A DNA stretch of 64,000 bases from NCBI RefSeq assembly GCF_020536995.1, contig NC_068358.1:861001-925000 (forward strand), given 5' to 3'. This document shows, piece by piece, positions 22,964-35,727 of this stretch. A model generated the notes under the pieces. The model was not told the origin of the DNA. It made no database searches and saw only the letters and a program-made list of their open reading frames with translations. Every line of letters starts with the position of its first letter. Position 1 is the stretch's first letter. This stretch comes from Dreissena polymorpha. Its lineage: Eukaryota > Mollusca > Bivalvia > Myida > Dreissenidae. The position numbers and the translations under genes were made by a program.

Positions 22964-24192
22964 CACCGTCTATCATCACCATCGGAAATAGATGACCAGC
23001 GAAGCAAAAGTAAACATCATGCAAGAGGTAGCGCTTTTGAAAAGAATAAGTTGTACCATTTTTATCGCGAACGTTTTCCAAAAACTGTATGACAAATTAA
23101 TAGCGGACATATCAAACTTCTTTCGTAATTAGTTGGAGTTGTTTATTAATACATTCGAGTGTTGAACTTTATCAATCATCAGCTACCTGGTACCGAAAGT
23201 TAAGTTCATTGGGACATCTTTTTGCCTTTTGGCCGAGGAAAGTGTACTAATTTTGCCGAATTTTTCAATTATGTGCATATGGAATTATAAAAACAATCGG
23301 CTTTTGCAAGCTTCAGCCCAAAAATGTCGTTACTATGCAAATGTTTGGCTAATATATAAACGTCGTTGTGTACGGCGAATAGAACCTGATGTGTACGGCG
23401 TATAGCAAAATAAAATTAGTTTTTGTACGGCGAATATTTAGGGGTAGCCCGTATTAAAAATTTGGTTTGCAGTGGCATATACTTCATTCTGGTTTCTCCT
23501 CTTTAGCATAACTCTATATTGTGGAAAGATTCTATTTTAAAAAGCAAAACAAGTGTAACGTGTTCCTGCATTGTATGTTTGGATCATAAATCAGAACGAG
23601 TTTTCGCCTAAAAATGGTATTTGCAACCACTAAAAAAATAGCAGTTTACTGCATAGGCGTGGTAAAATGGGTTACACATTCAAATGAATTAACATTCAAG
23701 GGAATGTTTTCATGTACTATTTTTTGGATTATTGATTATAATCAGTTATCAGACTAGACAAGTGTTTAAATGCCAATACGCTGCAACTATTCTCCGTACA
23801 TGACTTTAACTATTCACCATACACGACTTTTTCCATAAACAACTATTCGCCGTACACTACAGTTATTTTATTTTAATAGATTTCCACGCACAATAATCCA
23901 ACCAAGTCCAGAAAAAGCGATAAGATGGTATATATTGCCAAAAAGAATAGGAAATGAACTCAATACACGATGACAAACCATGTAATCATAAAAGAAAAGC
24001 TGTTTCTTCGAGAAGTACCAATTTCAAACCGGTACCAAGCAGGCATAAATTTGTGTAAATAACGCTTCATCGATACGAATTGCAATGTATATATTATTAT
24101 ATATTTTAGGTAAATACTCACTGCTCTCCATGGTTGGTTTATTTACTTTCGCTTCGCTGGTCATCTTTTTCCGGTGGTGATGATAGCCGGTG
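22964..24192. mobile_element. Inverted-repeat DNA transposon, 5-bp TSD, symmetric subterminal repeats
   Basis: The left end CACCGTCTATCATCACCATC mirrors the right end GGTGATGATAGCCGGTG. The inverted repeat extends about 50 bp inward (gatgaccagcgaagc on the left, gcttcgctggtcatc on the right). GTGTT flanks both sides (22959-22963 and 24193-24197). The interior has GTGTACGGCGAATA-type motifs near 23368, 23390 and 23427 in one direction and about three reverse copies near 23796-23860. There is no transposase, so it is non-autonomous. Confidence 0.82.
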
Positions 24193-24197
24193 GTGTT

Positions 24198-25415
24198 TAT
24201 AAAATAGTTTTTGCATAATTAAATACAATATGTTGAATTGTTATCATATATTAACGTCGGTTGTAAGGAAGTAAATGAGAATATGTACTAGAAAAATTTA
24301 ACATTGATCTTTTAAGATACTAAACATCACTTGATCTTTTTTATAGTTACAAATGTGTGTAAATATAGAAGTAAACACACACAAGACATTGGAAAAATTA
24401 TCATATCAAAACAAATGTCAAACTATTTGCAATTTAAATGCACAAAAATCTGTAGCATAAATAATATTTATTCGCTAAAGAATAAACTATCTTATTCAAC
24501 GCAAAGGCTGTTTTCAAAGTCGAAACTCCCAACCCCCCTTGTTAATGCAATGCTATGGTATAACCCATTTCTACCCAGTCTATGACATCACTTGGACTCG
24601 TCCACTATGTATAAGCGCAGGTTTTTCCTCGATCGGCCTTTCATGTACTAGTCGATTATCCGAGTAAGTCAATAATTTATGAATTTTTAAAATTTTGCAC
24701 GTGGTTGTGAAATTTTTATTTTGCTCTTTTCAAATGAGCACTTCTATAATTGTTTGTGTCGTATGTATATTTAAGTATATAAAATGGTTGTGTAATTTTA
24801 ATTTAGCTCTTTTCAAATGAGCACTTGTTTAATTGTTTTTGTCGCATGTGCATTTTTATATATAAAAATAGGTATACATATTTATATATATTTTGAGGTT
24901 TTAGATTCAAGATAAGCCGACCACGCGTTTGGTCTTCAACAATGTGTTTTAAGTATTTTTTTAAATGCATTTCGCTGTTAATGTATAATTTCAAAATATT
25001 TTTCGTACGGATATTTATTATATAAACATTTAGTACATATAGTTTCGGGGAAATATAATTATAATTTGGATTTTAGATATAAGATTAAATATAAGATTAG
25101 ATATAAGATATATCGACCACGTGTCTGTATGATTATCGAAATGTGAATACACAGCAAAAGTCTACTTCAACTATTTGTGGTGTGGTGTAGTTTTGTGACA
25201 TTTTGAAAGCGGCTGACATTTTGAAAGCTGTTCGTGTATCGTTCGTGTATCACTGGTGATCTGTTTATATTGTTAATGGTTTGTTTAGTTAACTTGTATT
25301 ATTAAGCAAAGCTTAAATTCTACGTTTACTTTAGTTTTGCATTCAATTGAAATTATTGTCTATAACATTGTTCGCTTTCTGTTTTTATTAACTAGACTAT
25401 TGTTATGGTTTTATA
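24198..25415. repeat. AT-rich stretch with local direct duplications
   Basis: The segment around 24712-24780 (gctcttttcaaatgagcact, then aattgttt…tgtcg) is repeated at about 24788-24855. 'agataagccgaccacg' near 24911 recurs as 'agatatatcgaccacg' near 25106. Bases 25075-25110 repeat 'agatataagatta'. It leads into the DIRS-like fossil and could include its terminal region. No gene was seen. Confidence 0.5.
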
Positions 25416-27760
25416 ATGCCACCACGTGCCAAAAGACGTCGTGTTGAAGTTGCACAGTCGCTACAAGCCATGGGCGAAGACCAGGAAGAGACCACCGGCC
25501 GCGCGGAACCGGATCTGCCAGCGCCGGGAATAGAGCACGGGAATACGTCCGAACCGGGAACGAGAGCACAAGGTTGTGAGCAAGGTTGGTTAAACATGTA
25601 CGCCCATGTAGCTTCGCAGACGAGACAAAAAAATTGGAATGGTGAATTTGTTGACTTTATATCGCATTTACCAAAATTCAGAGAAACATCTCAGCAAAAA
25701 GTAAAAATTATGAAAAGGGAGATCATTGTTTCACATTTCGGCGTAATTAAAAACATTGAACGCATAGGAGTTTGGTCAGACGCCTTTTTGATTAACATGG
25801 CCATATTTTTGGCGCGGCACGGAAATAAGCATTTAGAACTAATCCAATATATGCATAACGTACGCACGGCAGCGTCGCGTTTCGCCGGATGGGCTGACTA
25901 CGATAGGCAATTCAGGCTAAAACTTTCCCAAAATCCGACTTGTCGTTGGGACATAATCGATCGAATTTCAGATGCTATATATGCATTCCATTTCGGGTAT
26001 GGCGAGTGTCGACGCTAGGCCTTGTTTTGCTTACAACAGCAAAGGGTTCTGCTCTTTCACCACTTGCTCGTTCGCCCACAAATGCTTTTAATGTGGCTCT
26101 CGGCATCCATCCTTGTATTGCTTCTCTCAAGCGCCTTACAGCTACCAACGTCCAGTTCGACCCACGTCCATCCAACAACCATAACGTTTCAGACCTCATG
26201 GTCCCAATGCTAATCACAATTTCAGATCCTTTAGTCCAGCTCAGCGATCCGGGGAACCTGGAAAGTATATGTGAGCTTGGCCGAACGCCTATTAATATTC
26301 AAAACTTGACCTTACACTTGGCTGAATATCCCAACCAACCTGATGCATAATATATCCAAAACGGCTTCAGTAATGGATTTTCACTTCATTATGAAGGACC
26401 TCGATTACCTATTAATTCTAAAAATCTTGTATCAGCCCACGTTCACATGGTTGTTCTAAATGATTAGCTAACTAGTTTTAAACACAGGGGTCTACTAATT
26501 GGGCCGTTTAAATTTCCTCCTATTTCAAATTAACGTATAAATCATGTCTGTCATGTTCCAAAGTCATCGGGCGGTTGGAGACTAATCACAAATTTATCCT
26601 TTCCATCGGGCGCAAGTGTACATTACTTCATTAAGCCGGCTTTCAGCAGTGTACAGTACGCAAAATTTGACAGTGCTATCGATAAAGTGAGAACTTTGGG
26701 TAAGAGTGCATTTATTGCCAAGGCGGACATTGCTTCGGCGTTCGATTTATGTCTGGTGCATCCAATGGATTTCGATCTTTTAGGTATTAAAACGGCTATT
26801 GGTTATTGGATAAAGAAATCTCCTCCAATGGGTGCTTCGTCGGCGTGTTTTATATTTGAGAAAGTATCTGTATTTTTGCATTGGTTGGTGGCAACTAAAG
26901 TCTGCACCATTAACATTGAACATCTTCATGACGATTTTCTGTTGATAGGGAAAACAAAGAACGAGTGTTTTCTCATAATGGACAATTCAAATATAATATC
27001 AAATACCGAAAAATGTGTCAGCCGCCAACAAGTATTAACTTACCTCGGCCTAGAAATTGACGCGCGTAATCAGTTAATTCGAATCCCATAGGAAAATATT
27101 GAAAAGTCTCTTCAATCATTAGAATTACTTCTCATCTCTTAGACGTTGCAACAGCGGTCGTAACAGTCGACAGTGGGGCTACTTAACTTTATCACCCGCG
27201 CCATACCTGCCGGGCGTGCATTCAATAGAAGATTCTGTGATACGCTGTCGCATGCAAGAAAAGCACACCATAAAATTCATATTTTCAACTGTTTAAAGGA
27301 GACGCTCGAGTTTGGATAAGATTCCTTCGCGAGTAGAATGGTAAGTGTTTATTTCATGAATCTGATTTGCTTCATAGTGACGTCATGGAACTCTTCGCAG
27401 ACGCGAGTGGTAATAAAGTCTAGGGGTGAGGCTGTTGCTTTTAGGGAGAATGGTCATTTTTCCCATGGCCAGTCACTTTTGGAATTAAGCTATTTAGAAA
27501 CGTTACATTTTTGGAATTAGTACAGATAATTGTATCCCTGCATTTATGGGGTGCCGACCTTAGAAATAAAAAGATTATTTTGCGGTCGGATACCAAGGCT
27601 TTAGTTTTTAGTGAACACACTTCCCACTTTGCACAGGGATTGTCATTTTGAACTTTTATTTCCTGCCGTTCTCGGGGAAATTTGTGTTTTATTACAAATC
27701 GTCACAGCCTTGACATTTTAATGCCAAACTATCAAGAGAATAAATTGTGGTTAAACTTTT
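25416..27760 (+). mobile_element. DIRS-like tyrosine-recombinase retroelement fossil
   Basis: This is a decayed retroelement with a basic N-terminal gag-like stretch (25416-26018). A reverse-transcriptase region of DIRS type follows (about 26540-27091, with SGGWRLITNLSFPSG and the LHDDFLLIG catalytic segment). RNase-H-like sequence extends to about 27750. It carries several breaks and is not whole. No recombinase or split terminal repeats were recognised at its ends. It appears old but still recognisable at the protein level. A Ngaro-type relative is the alternative. Confidence 0.7.
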
Positions 27761-27939
27761 CTTGGTGTTTGTCGTTTAATTAATACATTATTTTTGCAAA
27801 AAAACAACTGCCGAAACAACTTTTCTTTTTAACCAAACAGATTGGTGTGCTTCCTAACAGATATGATAAATTGTTATTTTGTTCAATACCAGTTTGTTTA
27901 CATTTTTGACAAAGTGTTTTCAAACAACTGAAATAATTT

Positions 27940-29557
27940 TCAGACTCACCTTGAAATGATATTTCCAATTGAAACAACAATAAAACCTGTTAAAATCACA
28001 AATCCTTCATAATCACACACAAACTACTTACTGACTGAAAACGTTTAAAGTTGAAATAAATCTTATGAACGGTGTCCAACTGACATCAAGACAAAGGTCT
28101 TTGATGGGAGAGCCCAGTTAGTTGGGGCCAATTTCCAGGGAGTGTTACACATTAAGAAGACATCACTCAACACTATTGTACTGCAACAATGCACAGGTAT
28201 AAATGAGTATTATAGAGAGTAGGATAAGTGAATGATTAAAGGTCAAATAAGATTCATTTGTAACAATTCTTGTTGTCTTGTTGGTTTTAACACTATGTTG
28301 AATTTCTACAAAAAATAAATAATCATCAACATCCTCACTTCAACTAAAGTTTTAAAATGCTTTTAATATATGCACATTAGGAAAAACGCCGCTCTCCTAG
28401 TGGCCATGTTTTTCAACGAACTGTAACCATTTTCGAACTCAGCCGAGCTACAAATTTTCGGACCAGTTTCCATGACGATTGGACTATAAATGTGACTTCT
28501 ACAGTGTTAACAAGATTTTACTATAGCCATATAAGGAAAACTGCCCCGCCACCTGGCGGCCATGTTTTTCAACCGACCGGAACTTTTTTCAAACTCAGCC
28601 TAGCTATCATAAGAACAAATGTTCTGACGTTATTTCATGAAGATTTTACTTTATATGTGACTCCTATAGTGTAAACAAGGTTATACTATAGCAATATTAG
28701 GAAAACTGCCCCAATCCCTGGCGGCCATATCTTTTAATGAACCAGAACCGTTTTCAAACTCAACTGAGCTATCATTGAGACACATGTTATGACCAATTTT
28801 CATGAAGATTGGACTATACATGTGACTTCTAGAGTGTTAACAAGGTTTTACTGTAGCCATATAAGGAAAACTGCCTCGCTCCCTGGCCGCCATGTTATTC
28901 AATGGACCGAAACCATTTTCAAACTCAGCCTAGCTATCAAAAGAAAAAATGTTCCGACCAATTTTCATGAAGATTGGACTATAAATGTGACTCGTAGAGT
29001 GTTAACAAGGTTTTACTATAGCCATATAAGCTAAACTGCACCGTCCCCTGGTGGCTATGTTTTTCAACGAACCATTTTTTTAAAACTCAGCCGAGATATC
29101 ATTTGAACAAATGTTCAGACACAGTTTAATGAAGATTTGACTGAAATTAAGTCTTCTTACAAGGTTTTACTATAGCCATATAAGAAAAACTGCCCCGCCC
29201 ACTGGCGGCCATTTTTTCAACTGACCGGAACCATTTTTAAACTCAGCTGAGATAATATTGGGACAAATGTTCTGACAAAGTTTCATGAAGATTGGGCAAT
29301 AAATGTGACTTTTAGAGTGTTAACAAGCTTTTTCTTTAATTTGACCTAGTTACCTAGTTTTTAACCTCACGTGACCCAGTTTCGAACTCGACCAAGATAT
29401 AATTAGGACAAATCTTCAGACCAAGTTTCATGAATATCAGAAGTAAATGTGGCCTCTAGAGTGTTAACACGGCAAAATGTTGACGACGCACGACGGACGA
29501 CGCACGCCGGAAAAAAGGTGATCACAAAAGCTCACCATGAGCACGTTGTTCTCAGGT
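27940..29557 (+). repeat. Large copy of the mollusc interspersed repeat with tandem 160-bp modules
   Basis: About six degenerate modules run from 28376. Each has 'ttttactatagccatataaggaaaactg', 'ctggcggccatg', 'caaactcagc' and 'tttcatgaagattggactataaatgtgac'. The block ends with 'gacgacgcacg' repeats and 'aggtgatcacaaaagctcaccatgagcac', the usual tail. Bases 27940-28140 match a module also present at 39300-39490, so they probably belong to the same element. Open stretches here are not genes. Confidence 0.75.
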
Positions 29558-29585
29558 GAGCTAAAACACCTGCAACACCTTCAAC

Positions 29586-30640
29586 AACGTCATCGACTTT
29601 AAAAAGGCTTTCGACCACATGTGGCATTATGGCCTATGGCATGTTATGAGAGGATTCAAAATTGACAAATGGCTGGTGCAAGTAATTCAAAAACTCTACG
29701 GAAACACCATCAGTGCAGTATTTCTCAACGGACAGCAGGGGGACAACTGTAGGACATCAGTGGGCGTTTGTCAGGTATGTCTGCTATATCCCGTCCTGTT
29801 CAACTTTTTCCTTGAGAAGATAATGCAGGAGACTCTCCAAGACCACAACATCTCCATTTGCATTGATGGAACCCCAATCTCCAACTTGAGATTCGCTGAT
29901 GATATTTACCTCATGGGTGGCACCAGCAGTGAACTTCAGGGTCTCACCAACAGACGCTATGAACAGCACAACCAACACCAGCACAGACATCACCATGAAT
30001 GGCGAGAAGCTAGAACAAGTGACCAGCTTCAAGTACTTGGGTTTAACCCTGTCCAAGGATGGTAACAGTACCGCTAAGGTCCGAATAAGAATTGCCATGG
30101 CGATAGAAGTGATGGCAAGACTGAGCAGATTTTTTAAGTATGTTCCATCAGCTTCCCCTCCAAATACAGGCTCTACAAGTCCCTCGTAGTCTCCATCCTA
30201 CTCTACGGCTGAGAGACATTGACGCTTCATGCAGACAGAACGCAGGATACATGCATTTGAACATAAATGTCTCCAAAGACTGCTCCGCAGTCTATACGGA
30301 GCACACGACCAATGTCCGGAACAAGACTGCAACACTTGTTGGTCAACAAGACCCTCTAACAGCAACCGTCCAACGACAAAAGTTGGCTTGGTTTGGACAC
30401 GTCACTAGGCACGACTCTCTAAGCAAGACTGTTCTCCAGGGCACACTAGAGGGAGATCGACGTTGAGGCCGTCAGAAAAAAAGCTAGATAGACAATGTAG
30501 AAGAATGGACATCCCTTTCCTATGTTGAATTACTCTCTGCACCACACAACAGACCTGACTGAAGGAGGATTTCTGTATCGTCATCCCTCATTTCTCTCCA
30601 ACAGCCAAACCGGTCAAGGGATTGATGCTTATGATGTATG
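29586..30640 (+). mobile_element. RTE-type LINE, 3' fragment of the reverse transcriptase
   Basis: The sequence enters at the palm motif VIDFKKAFDHMWHYGLW, then VGVCQVCLLYPVLFNFFLEK and NLRFADDIYLMGG with the catalytic aspartate pair. In a second frame it continues with QVTSFKYLGLTLSKDGNSTA, and in a third with RQKLAWFGHVTRHDSLSKTV. This order is typical of RTE-clade elements. At least two frame changes and several stops break it. It abuts the repeat tail at 29557 and ends near 'gatgtatgatgtatga', consistent with an RTE 3' simple repeat. Confidence 0.85.
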
Positions 30641-30751
30641 ATGTATGAAATGGAAGTGTTAAATCATTATTATTCTTGGGACATGATTTTCCTTGACTAT
30701 GTGGGTTGACAAATTAAATGTCTCATTAAAATAATTAGCTTGTATGTTTTT

Positions 30752-31040
30752 TTATGTCCCCCACCACTATAGTGGGGGACATATTGTTTTTGCCCTGTCT
30801 GTTGGTTTGTTTGTGTGTTTGTTTGTTTGCCCCAACTTTAACATTTGCAATAACTTTTGCAATGTTGAAGATAGCAACTTGATATTTGGCATGCATGTGT
30901 ATCTCATGGAGCTGCACATTTTGAGTGGTGAAAGGTTAAGGTCAAGGTCATCCTTCAAGATCAAATGTCAAATATATAGCTTCAAAGCGGCGCAAAAGGG
31001 GACATAGGGTTTCTGACAAACACATATATTGTTTGTTTGT
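30752..31040 (+). repeat. Bivalve repeat opening with a GTCCCCCACCACTATAGTGGGGGAC hairpin
   Basis: A near-perfect palindrome of tcccccac…gtggggga (30753-30780) is followed by 'tattgtttttgccctgtctg' and TTTG runs. It ends 'ggcgcaaaaggggacatagg'. I recognise this as a frequent dispersed repeat of bivalves. The 87-codon open stretch in it is not a gene. Confidence 0.65.
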
Positions 31041-31400
31041 TTGTTTTTGGCCAAAATAAAATATCCATGAGTATGTGTATCCTGGTTTTACTGATTTTTT
31101 TTAAACGACATTTACCGCTTATAAATATAAATACCTTTTAAGTATCTGGAAAAGCAGTTTGTCTACTCGTGTTCCTAACTCTAATGAATTTCTCACAATA
31201 ATAACTTTTTGATTATCTGGCATGTTTATTTTTCCTCCTTTTCATGCATACTTGAGACATGCATATTTCTTATTAACTTGTGGGATGACATAAATCTGCA
31301 GATCGTGCCACACTGTAACGATGTTGTCAATGATTGTCTGTAATTTATGATTGACGGAATCTGGGTAAAGTGTCGAAAAGCATGCAAATAAAATTGAGCG

Positions 31401-31657
31401 GCCCTCTGGGAAAACGGGGTTAAAACAATGTGCATTAAGTGTTGTCTCAGATTAGCCTGTGCAGTCAGTACAGGCAAATCGGAGACAACAATTTCTGCCA
31501 AAACAGGATTTTTATTTGCTTTACAGGATACTTCCTTCAAACGATACATTAAGTAAAAGAGGAAAGTGTCTTCACTGATAAGCATGTGTTGATTGCACAG
31601 GCTAATCTGGGGCAATACTCTACACACAAGCATTAAGCTGTGTTTTCCCAGAGTGAT
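31401..31657. mobile_element. MITE-like element with imperfect 70-bp inverted repeats
   Basis: The left arm CTCTGGGAAAACGGGGTTAA and the right arm cttaagctgtgttttcccagag-type sequence are inverted copies. Both arms contain 'cagattagcctgtgca'. This is the only full-length copy in the window. The left boundary of the FZ-array units falls inside it, at 31444, so the other four units carry a copy lacking the first 43 bases. Confidence 0.7.
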
Positions 31658-31849
31658 CCCAAATTATGTCACACTATCTGTGCGATTCGTCGTTGTTTGA
31701 CGCAAATAATTACGATATATCTGGTCATTAAGGTTTTAGGTTAGATATCATTTTCATCGTAAGGAATATGGTAATTGTTCGCGACAAACAATGACATCGT
31801 TTGGCAACTGGAGGGTTAGACAATGGTATGGTAATGCATATTTAGTCAC

Positions 31850-32126
31850 CTAGTTCTGGCTTGGTAGTCATTATTTGACGATCAGTCGTATCTTCTCCAA
31901 TGCAAAGACCATTCTCTGGAAATCGATCACAGTTTAAGTTATCGGGCCACTCAAACCCGAATTTGTTCATCAGCTTTTCGCATGGGGTTCGGGCCTCCAC
32001 GCACAGACTACGGCACGGTGGGATGGGGTCCGGATGTTCTGTGCACATCGGAGCATACAAGGTGCACAGCAAAAGTTTCAAATGTTTACTGCACTGTACT
32101 TTGACCAGCGGAAAGAATTGCTGAGC
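31850..32126 (-). CDS. FZ domain 3' exon, unit 1 (most distal)
   Basis: Read on the minus strand from acceptor aag at 32127, 277 nt, phase 0 in and phase 1 out. It encodes AQQFFPLVKVQCSKHLKLLL, CTLYAPMC, PPCRSLCVEARTPCEKL, NLNCDRF and NGLCIG. These supply cysteines 3 to 10 of the Frizzled cysteine-rich domain. If the gtgact donor is not used, a TAA follows at 31844-31842 (…KPELGD-stop), so this copy could be the true C-terminus. Confidence 0.88.
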
Positions 32127-32640
32127 CTTGAATTTAAAAATAAAAACATGCTCAAGAATTGAGAAATCAATCGTGTAATATTGTGCATTCTTTGAACTTC
32201 TGAATTGGGCTGTATAGACATATTTTCGTACAAGTTCCTCTTACTGATTAATGTTGCACCTAAGGCATTGTTGGCTATTAATCATTCTGTTTTATAACGA
32301 ATATGCATTTTTCCATTATCAATTAAAATAAATTAATGTTCGCCAATGACTAAGATGATCATAATTTATATGTATGGGGTTAATTTTAACATCTTTTTTT
32401 TCAAACAGCAATGTGAAATATGAAATGTGGAATATGAAATTCAAAATATGAAATGTGAAAATGAAAATGCTGCATTGTGATTTGAAACAGGCTTTAAGTG
32501 CTTTAACTGATAATAGATAAAGAGGACCTGAAGTTAATATTATATTCCATAAAATCAATTATGTTGATTTTCATTTACGGACATTCGTTAATTAATTAAT
32601 CAATCAAGGAAGGGCCTCTCTTGTTCGATTTCAAACTTAC

Positions 32641-32783
32641 CTCCATCCCAGCGTCCTCCTGATTTGTGTGGTTCATAAAATTTGGCATACGAGTCTCGTT
32701 GTACGGTAAATCCTTACATAGGCCGACTTTTATTGGTTCACACCTTCCAACACTTTTTTCCTTGTTGTTTTGTAAATCATTTC
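32641..32783 (-). CDS. FZ domain 5' exon, unit 1
   Basis: 143 nt, acceptor gctgcag, donor gtaagt, phase 1 in and phase 0 out. It encodes [20 protein letters not shown] then [19 protein letters not shown]. This gives cysteines 1 and 2 and the YNxTxxPN motif of FZ domains, which bind Wnt lipids or related ligands. Confidence 0.88.
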
Positions 32784-33329
32784 CTGCAGCAAAAGACATT
32801 CTTAGAACCTAATATTTATATTATATTTCCATGTCTAATTTTTCACCTTTTTATCTGGTATGACATCATGGAACTATAAGCAACCTAAGACCTTATAACG
32901 CTGACACGATTTCGGAATTTTTTGTCTCAGATTAGCCTGTGCAGTCAGTACAGGCCAATCGGAGACAACAATTTCTGCCAAAACAGGATTTTTATTTGCT
33001 TTACAGGATACTTCCTTCAAACGATACATTAAGTAAAAGAGGAAAGTGTCTTCACTGATAAGCATATGTTGATTGCACAGGCTAATTTGGGGCAATACTT
33101 TACACACAAGCATTAAGCTGTGTTTTCCCAGAGTGATGCCAAATTATGTCACACTATCTGTGCGATTCTTCTTTGTTTGACGCAAATAATGACGATATAT
33201 CTGGTCATTACGGTTTAAGGTTAGATATCATTTTCATCGTTAGGAATATGGTAATTGTTCGCGACAAACAATGACATCGTTTGGCAACTGGAGGGTTAGA
33301 CAATGGTATGGTAATGCATATTTAGTCAC

Positions 33330-33606
33330 CTAGTACTGGCTTGGTAGTCATTATTTGACGATCAGTCGTATCTTCTCCAATACAAAGACCATTATCCGGA
33401 AATCGATCACAGTTTAAGTTATCTGGCCACTCAAACCCGAATTTGTTCATCAGCTTTTCGCATGGGGTTCGGGCCTCCACGCACAGACTACGGCACGGTG
33501 GGATGGGGTCCGGATGTTCTGTGCACATCGGAGCATACAAGGTGCACAGCAAAAGTTTCAGATGTTTACTGCACTGTACTTTGACCAGCGGAAAGAATTG
33601 CTGAGC
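33330..33606 (-). CDS. FZ domain 3' exon, unit 2
   Basis: Same length, splice sites and eight cysteines as the unit 1 copy. Distinguishing residues include DRFPDNGLC and TTKPVL. Confidence 0.88.
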
Positions 33607-34106
33607 CTTGAATTTAAAAATAAAAACATGCTCAAGAATTGAGAAATCAATCGTGCAATGTTGTGCATTCTTTGAACTTCTGAACTGGGCTGTATAGATA
33701 TATTTTCGTACAAGTTCCTCTTACTGATTAATGTTGCACCCAAGGCATTGTTGGCTATTAATCATTCTGTTTTATAACGAATATGCATTTTTCCATTATC
33801 AATTAAAATAAATTAATGTTCGCCAATGACTAAGATGATCATTATTTATATGTATGGGCTTAACTAAAACATCTTTTTTTTCAAACAGCAATATGAAATA
33901 AGAAATGTCAAATATGAAATGTGAAAATGAAAATGGTGAATTGTGATATGAAACAGGCTTAAAGTGCTTTAACTGATAATAGATAAAGAGGACCTAAAGT
34001 TAATATTATATTCCATAAAATCAATTATGTTGATTTTCAATTACGGAAATTCGTTAATTATTTGATCAATCAAGAAAGGGCCTCTCTTGTTCGATTTTAA
34101 ACTTAC

Positions 34107-34249
34107 CTCCATCTTAGCGTCCTCCTGATTTGTGTGGTTCATAAAATTTGGCATACGAGTCTCGTTATACGGTAAATCCTTACATAGGCCGACTTTTATT
34201 GGTTCACACCTTCCAACACTTTTTTCCTTGTTGTTTTGTAAATCATTTC
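34107..34249 (-). CDS. FZ domain 5' exon, unit 2
   Basis: 143 nt with the same splice sites and phases as unit 1. It differs by QEDAKME in place of QEDAGME at its end. Confidence 0.88.
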
Positions 34250-34795
34250 CTGCAGCAAAAGACATTCTTAGAACTTAATATTTATATTATATATCAATGT
34301 CTTATTTTTCACCTTTTCATCTGGTATGACATCATGGAACTATAAGCAACCTAAGACCTTATAACGCTGACACGATTTCGGACTTTTTTGTCTCAGATTA
34401 GCCTGTGTAGTCAGTACAGGCAAATGGGATACAACAATTTCTGCCAAAACAGGATTTTAATTTACTTTACAGGATACTTCCGTTAAACGATACATTAAGT
34501 AAAAGAGGAAAGTGTCTTCACTGATAAGCATATGTTGATTGCACAGGCTAATCTGGGGCAATACTTTACACACAAGCATTAAGCTGTGTTTTCCCAGAGT
34601 GATGCCAAATTATGTCACACTATCTGTGCGCTTCTTCTTTGTTTGACGCAAATAATGACGATATATCTGGTCATTACGGTTTAAGGTTAGATATCATTTT
34701 CATCGTAAGGAATATGGTAATTGTTCGCGACAAACAATGACATCGTTTTGCAACTGGAGGATTAGACAATGGTATGGTAATACATATTTAGTCAC

Positions 34796-35072
34796 CTAGT
34801 ACTGGCTTGGTAGTCATTATTTGACCATCAGTCGTATCTTCTCCAATACAAAGACCATTCTCTGGAAATCGATCACAGTTTAAGTTATCTGGCCACTCAA
34901 ACCCGAATTTGTTCATCAGCTTTTCGCATGGGGTTCGGGCCTCCACGCACAGACTACGGCACGGTGGGATGAGGTCCGGATGTTCTGTGCACATCGGAGC
35001 ATACAAGGTGCACAGCAAAAGTTTCAGTTGTTTACTGCACTGTACTTTGACCAGCGGAAAAAATTGCTGAGC
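34796..35072 (-). CDS. FZ domain 3' exon, unit 3
   Basis: 277 nt with all eight cysteines kept. Distinguishing residues are EHPDLIPP and TTDGQIMT. Confidence 0.88.
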
Positions 35073-35584
35073 CTTGAATTTAAAATAAAAACATGCTCAA
35101 GAATTGAGAAATCACTCGTGTAATGTTGTGCATTCTTTGAACTTCTGAATTGGGCTGTATAGACATATTTTCGTACAAGTTCCTCTTACTGATTAATGTT
35201 GCACCTAAGGCATTGTTGGCTATTAATCATTCTGTTTTATAACGAATATGCATTTTCCATTATCAATTAAAATAAATTAATGTTCGCCAATGAATAAGAT
35301 GATCATGATTTATATGTATGGGCTTAACTTAAACATCTTTTTTTTCAAACAGCAATGTGAAATATGAAATGTGGAATATGAAATTCAAAATATGAAATGT
35401 GAAAATGAAAATGTTGCATTGTGATTTGAAACAGGCTTTAAGTGCTTTAACTGATAATAGATAAAGAGGTTCTGAAGTTAACATAATATTCCATAAAATC
35501 AATTATGTTGATTTTCATTTACGGACATTCGTTAATTAATTAATCAATCAAGGAAGGGCCTCTCTTGTTCGATTTTAAACTTAC

Positions 35585-35727
35585 CTCCATCCCAGCGTCC
35601 TCCTGATTTGTGTGGTTCATAAAATTTGGCATACGAGTCTCGTTGTACGGTAAATCCTTACATATGCCGACTTTTATTGGCTCACACCTTCCAACACTTT
35701 TTTCCTTGTTGTTTTGTAAATCATTTT
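35585..35727 (-). CDS. FZ domain 5' exon, unit 3
   Basis: 143 nt. The acceptor here is ttcttcag. The first complete residues are ENDLQNN rather than GNDLQNN, and KVGICKD replaces KVGLCKD. Frame and length are unchanged. Confidence 0.88.

Noticed and set aside
31226-31633. Minus-strand 135-codon frame repeated in part at 32874 and 35876
   Set aside because: It coincides with the MITE copies in each tandem unit and not with the FZ exons. It has no splice or family support.
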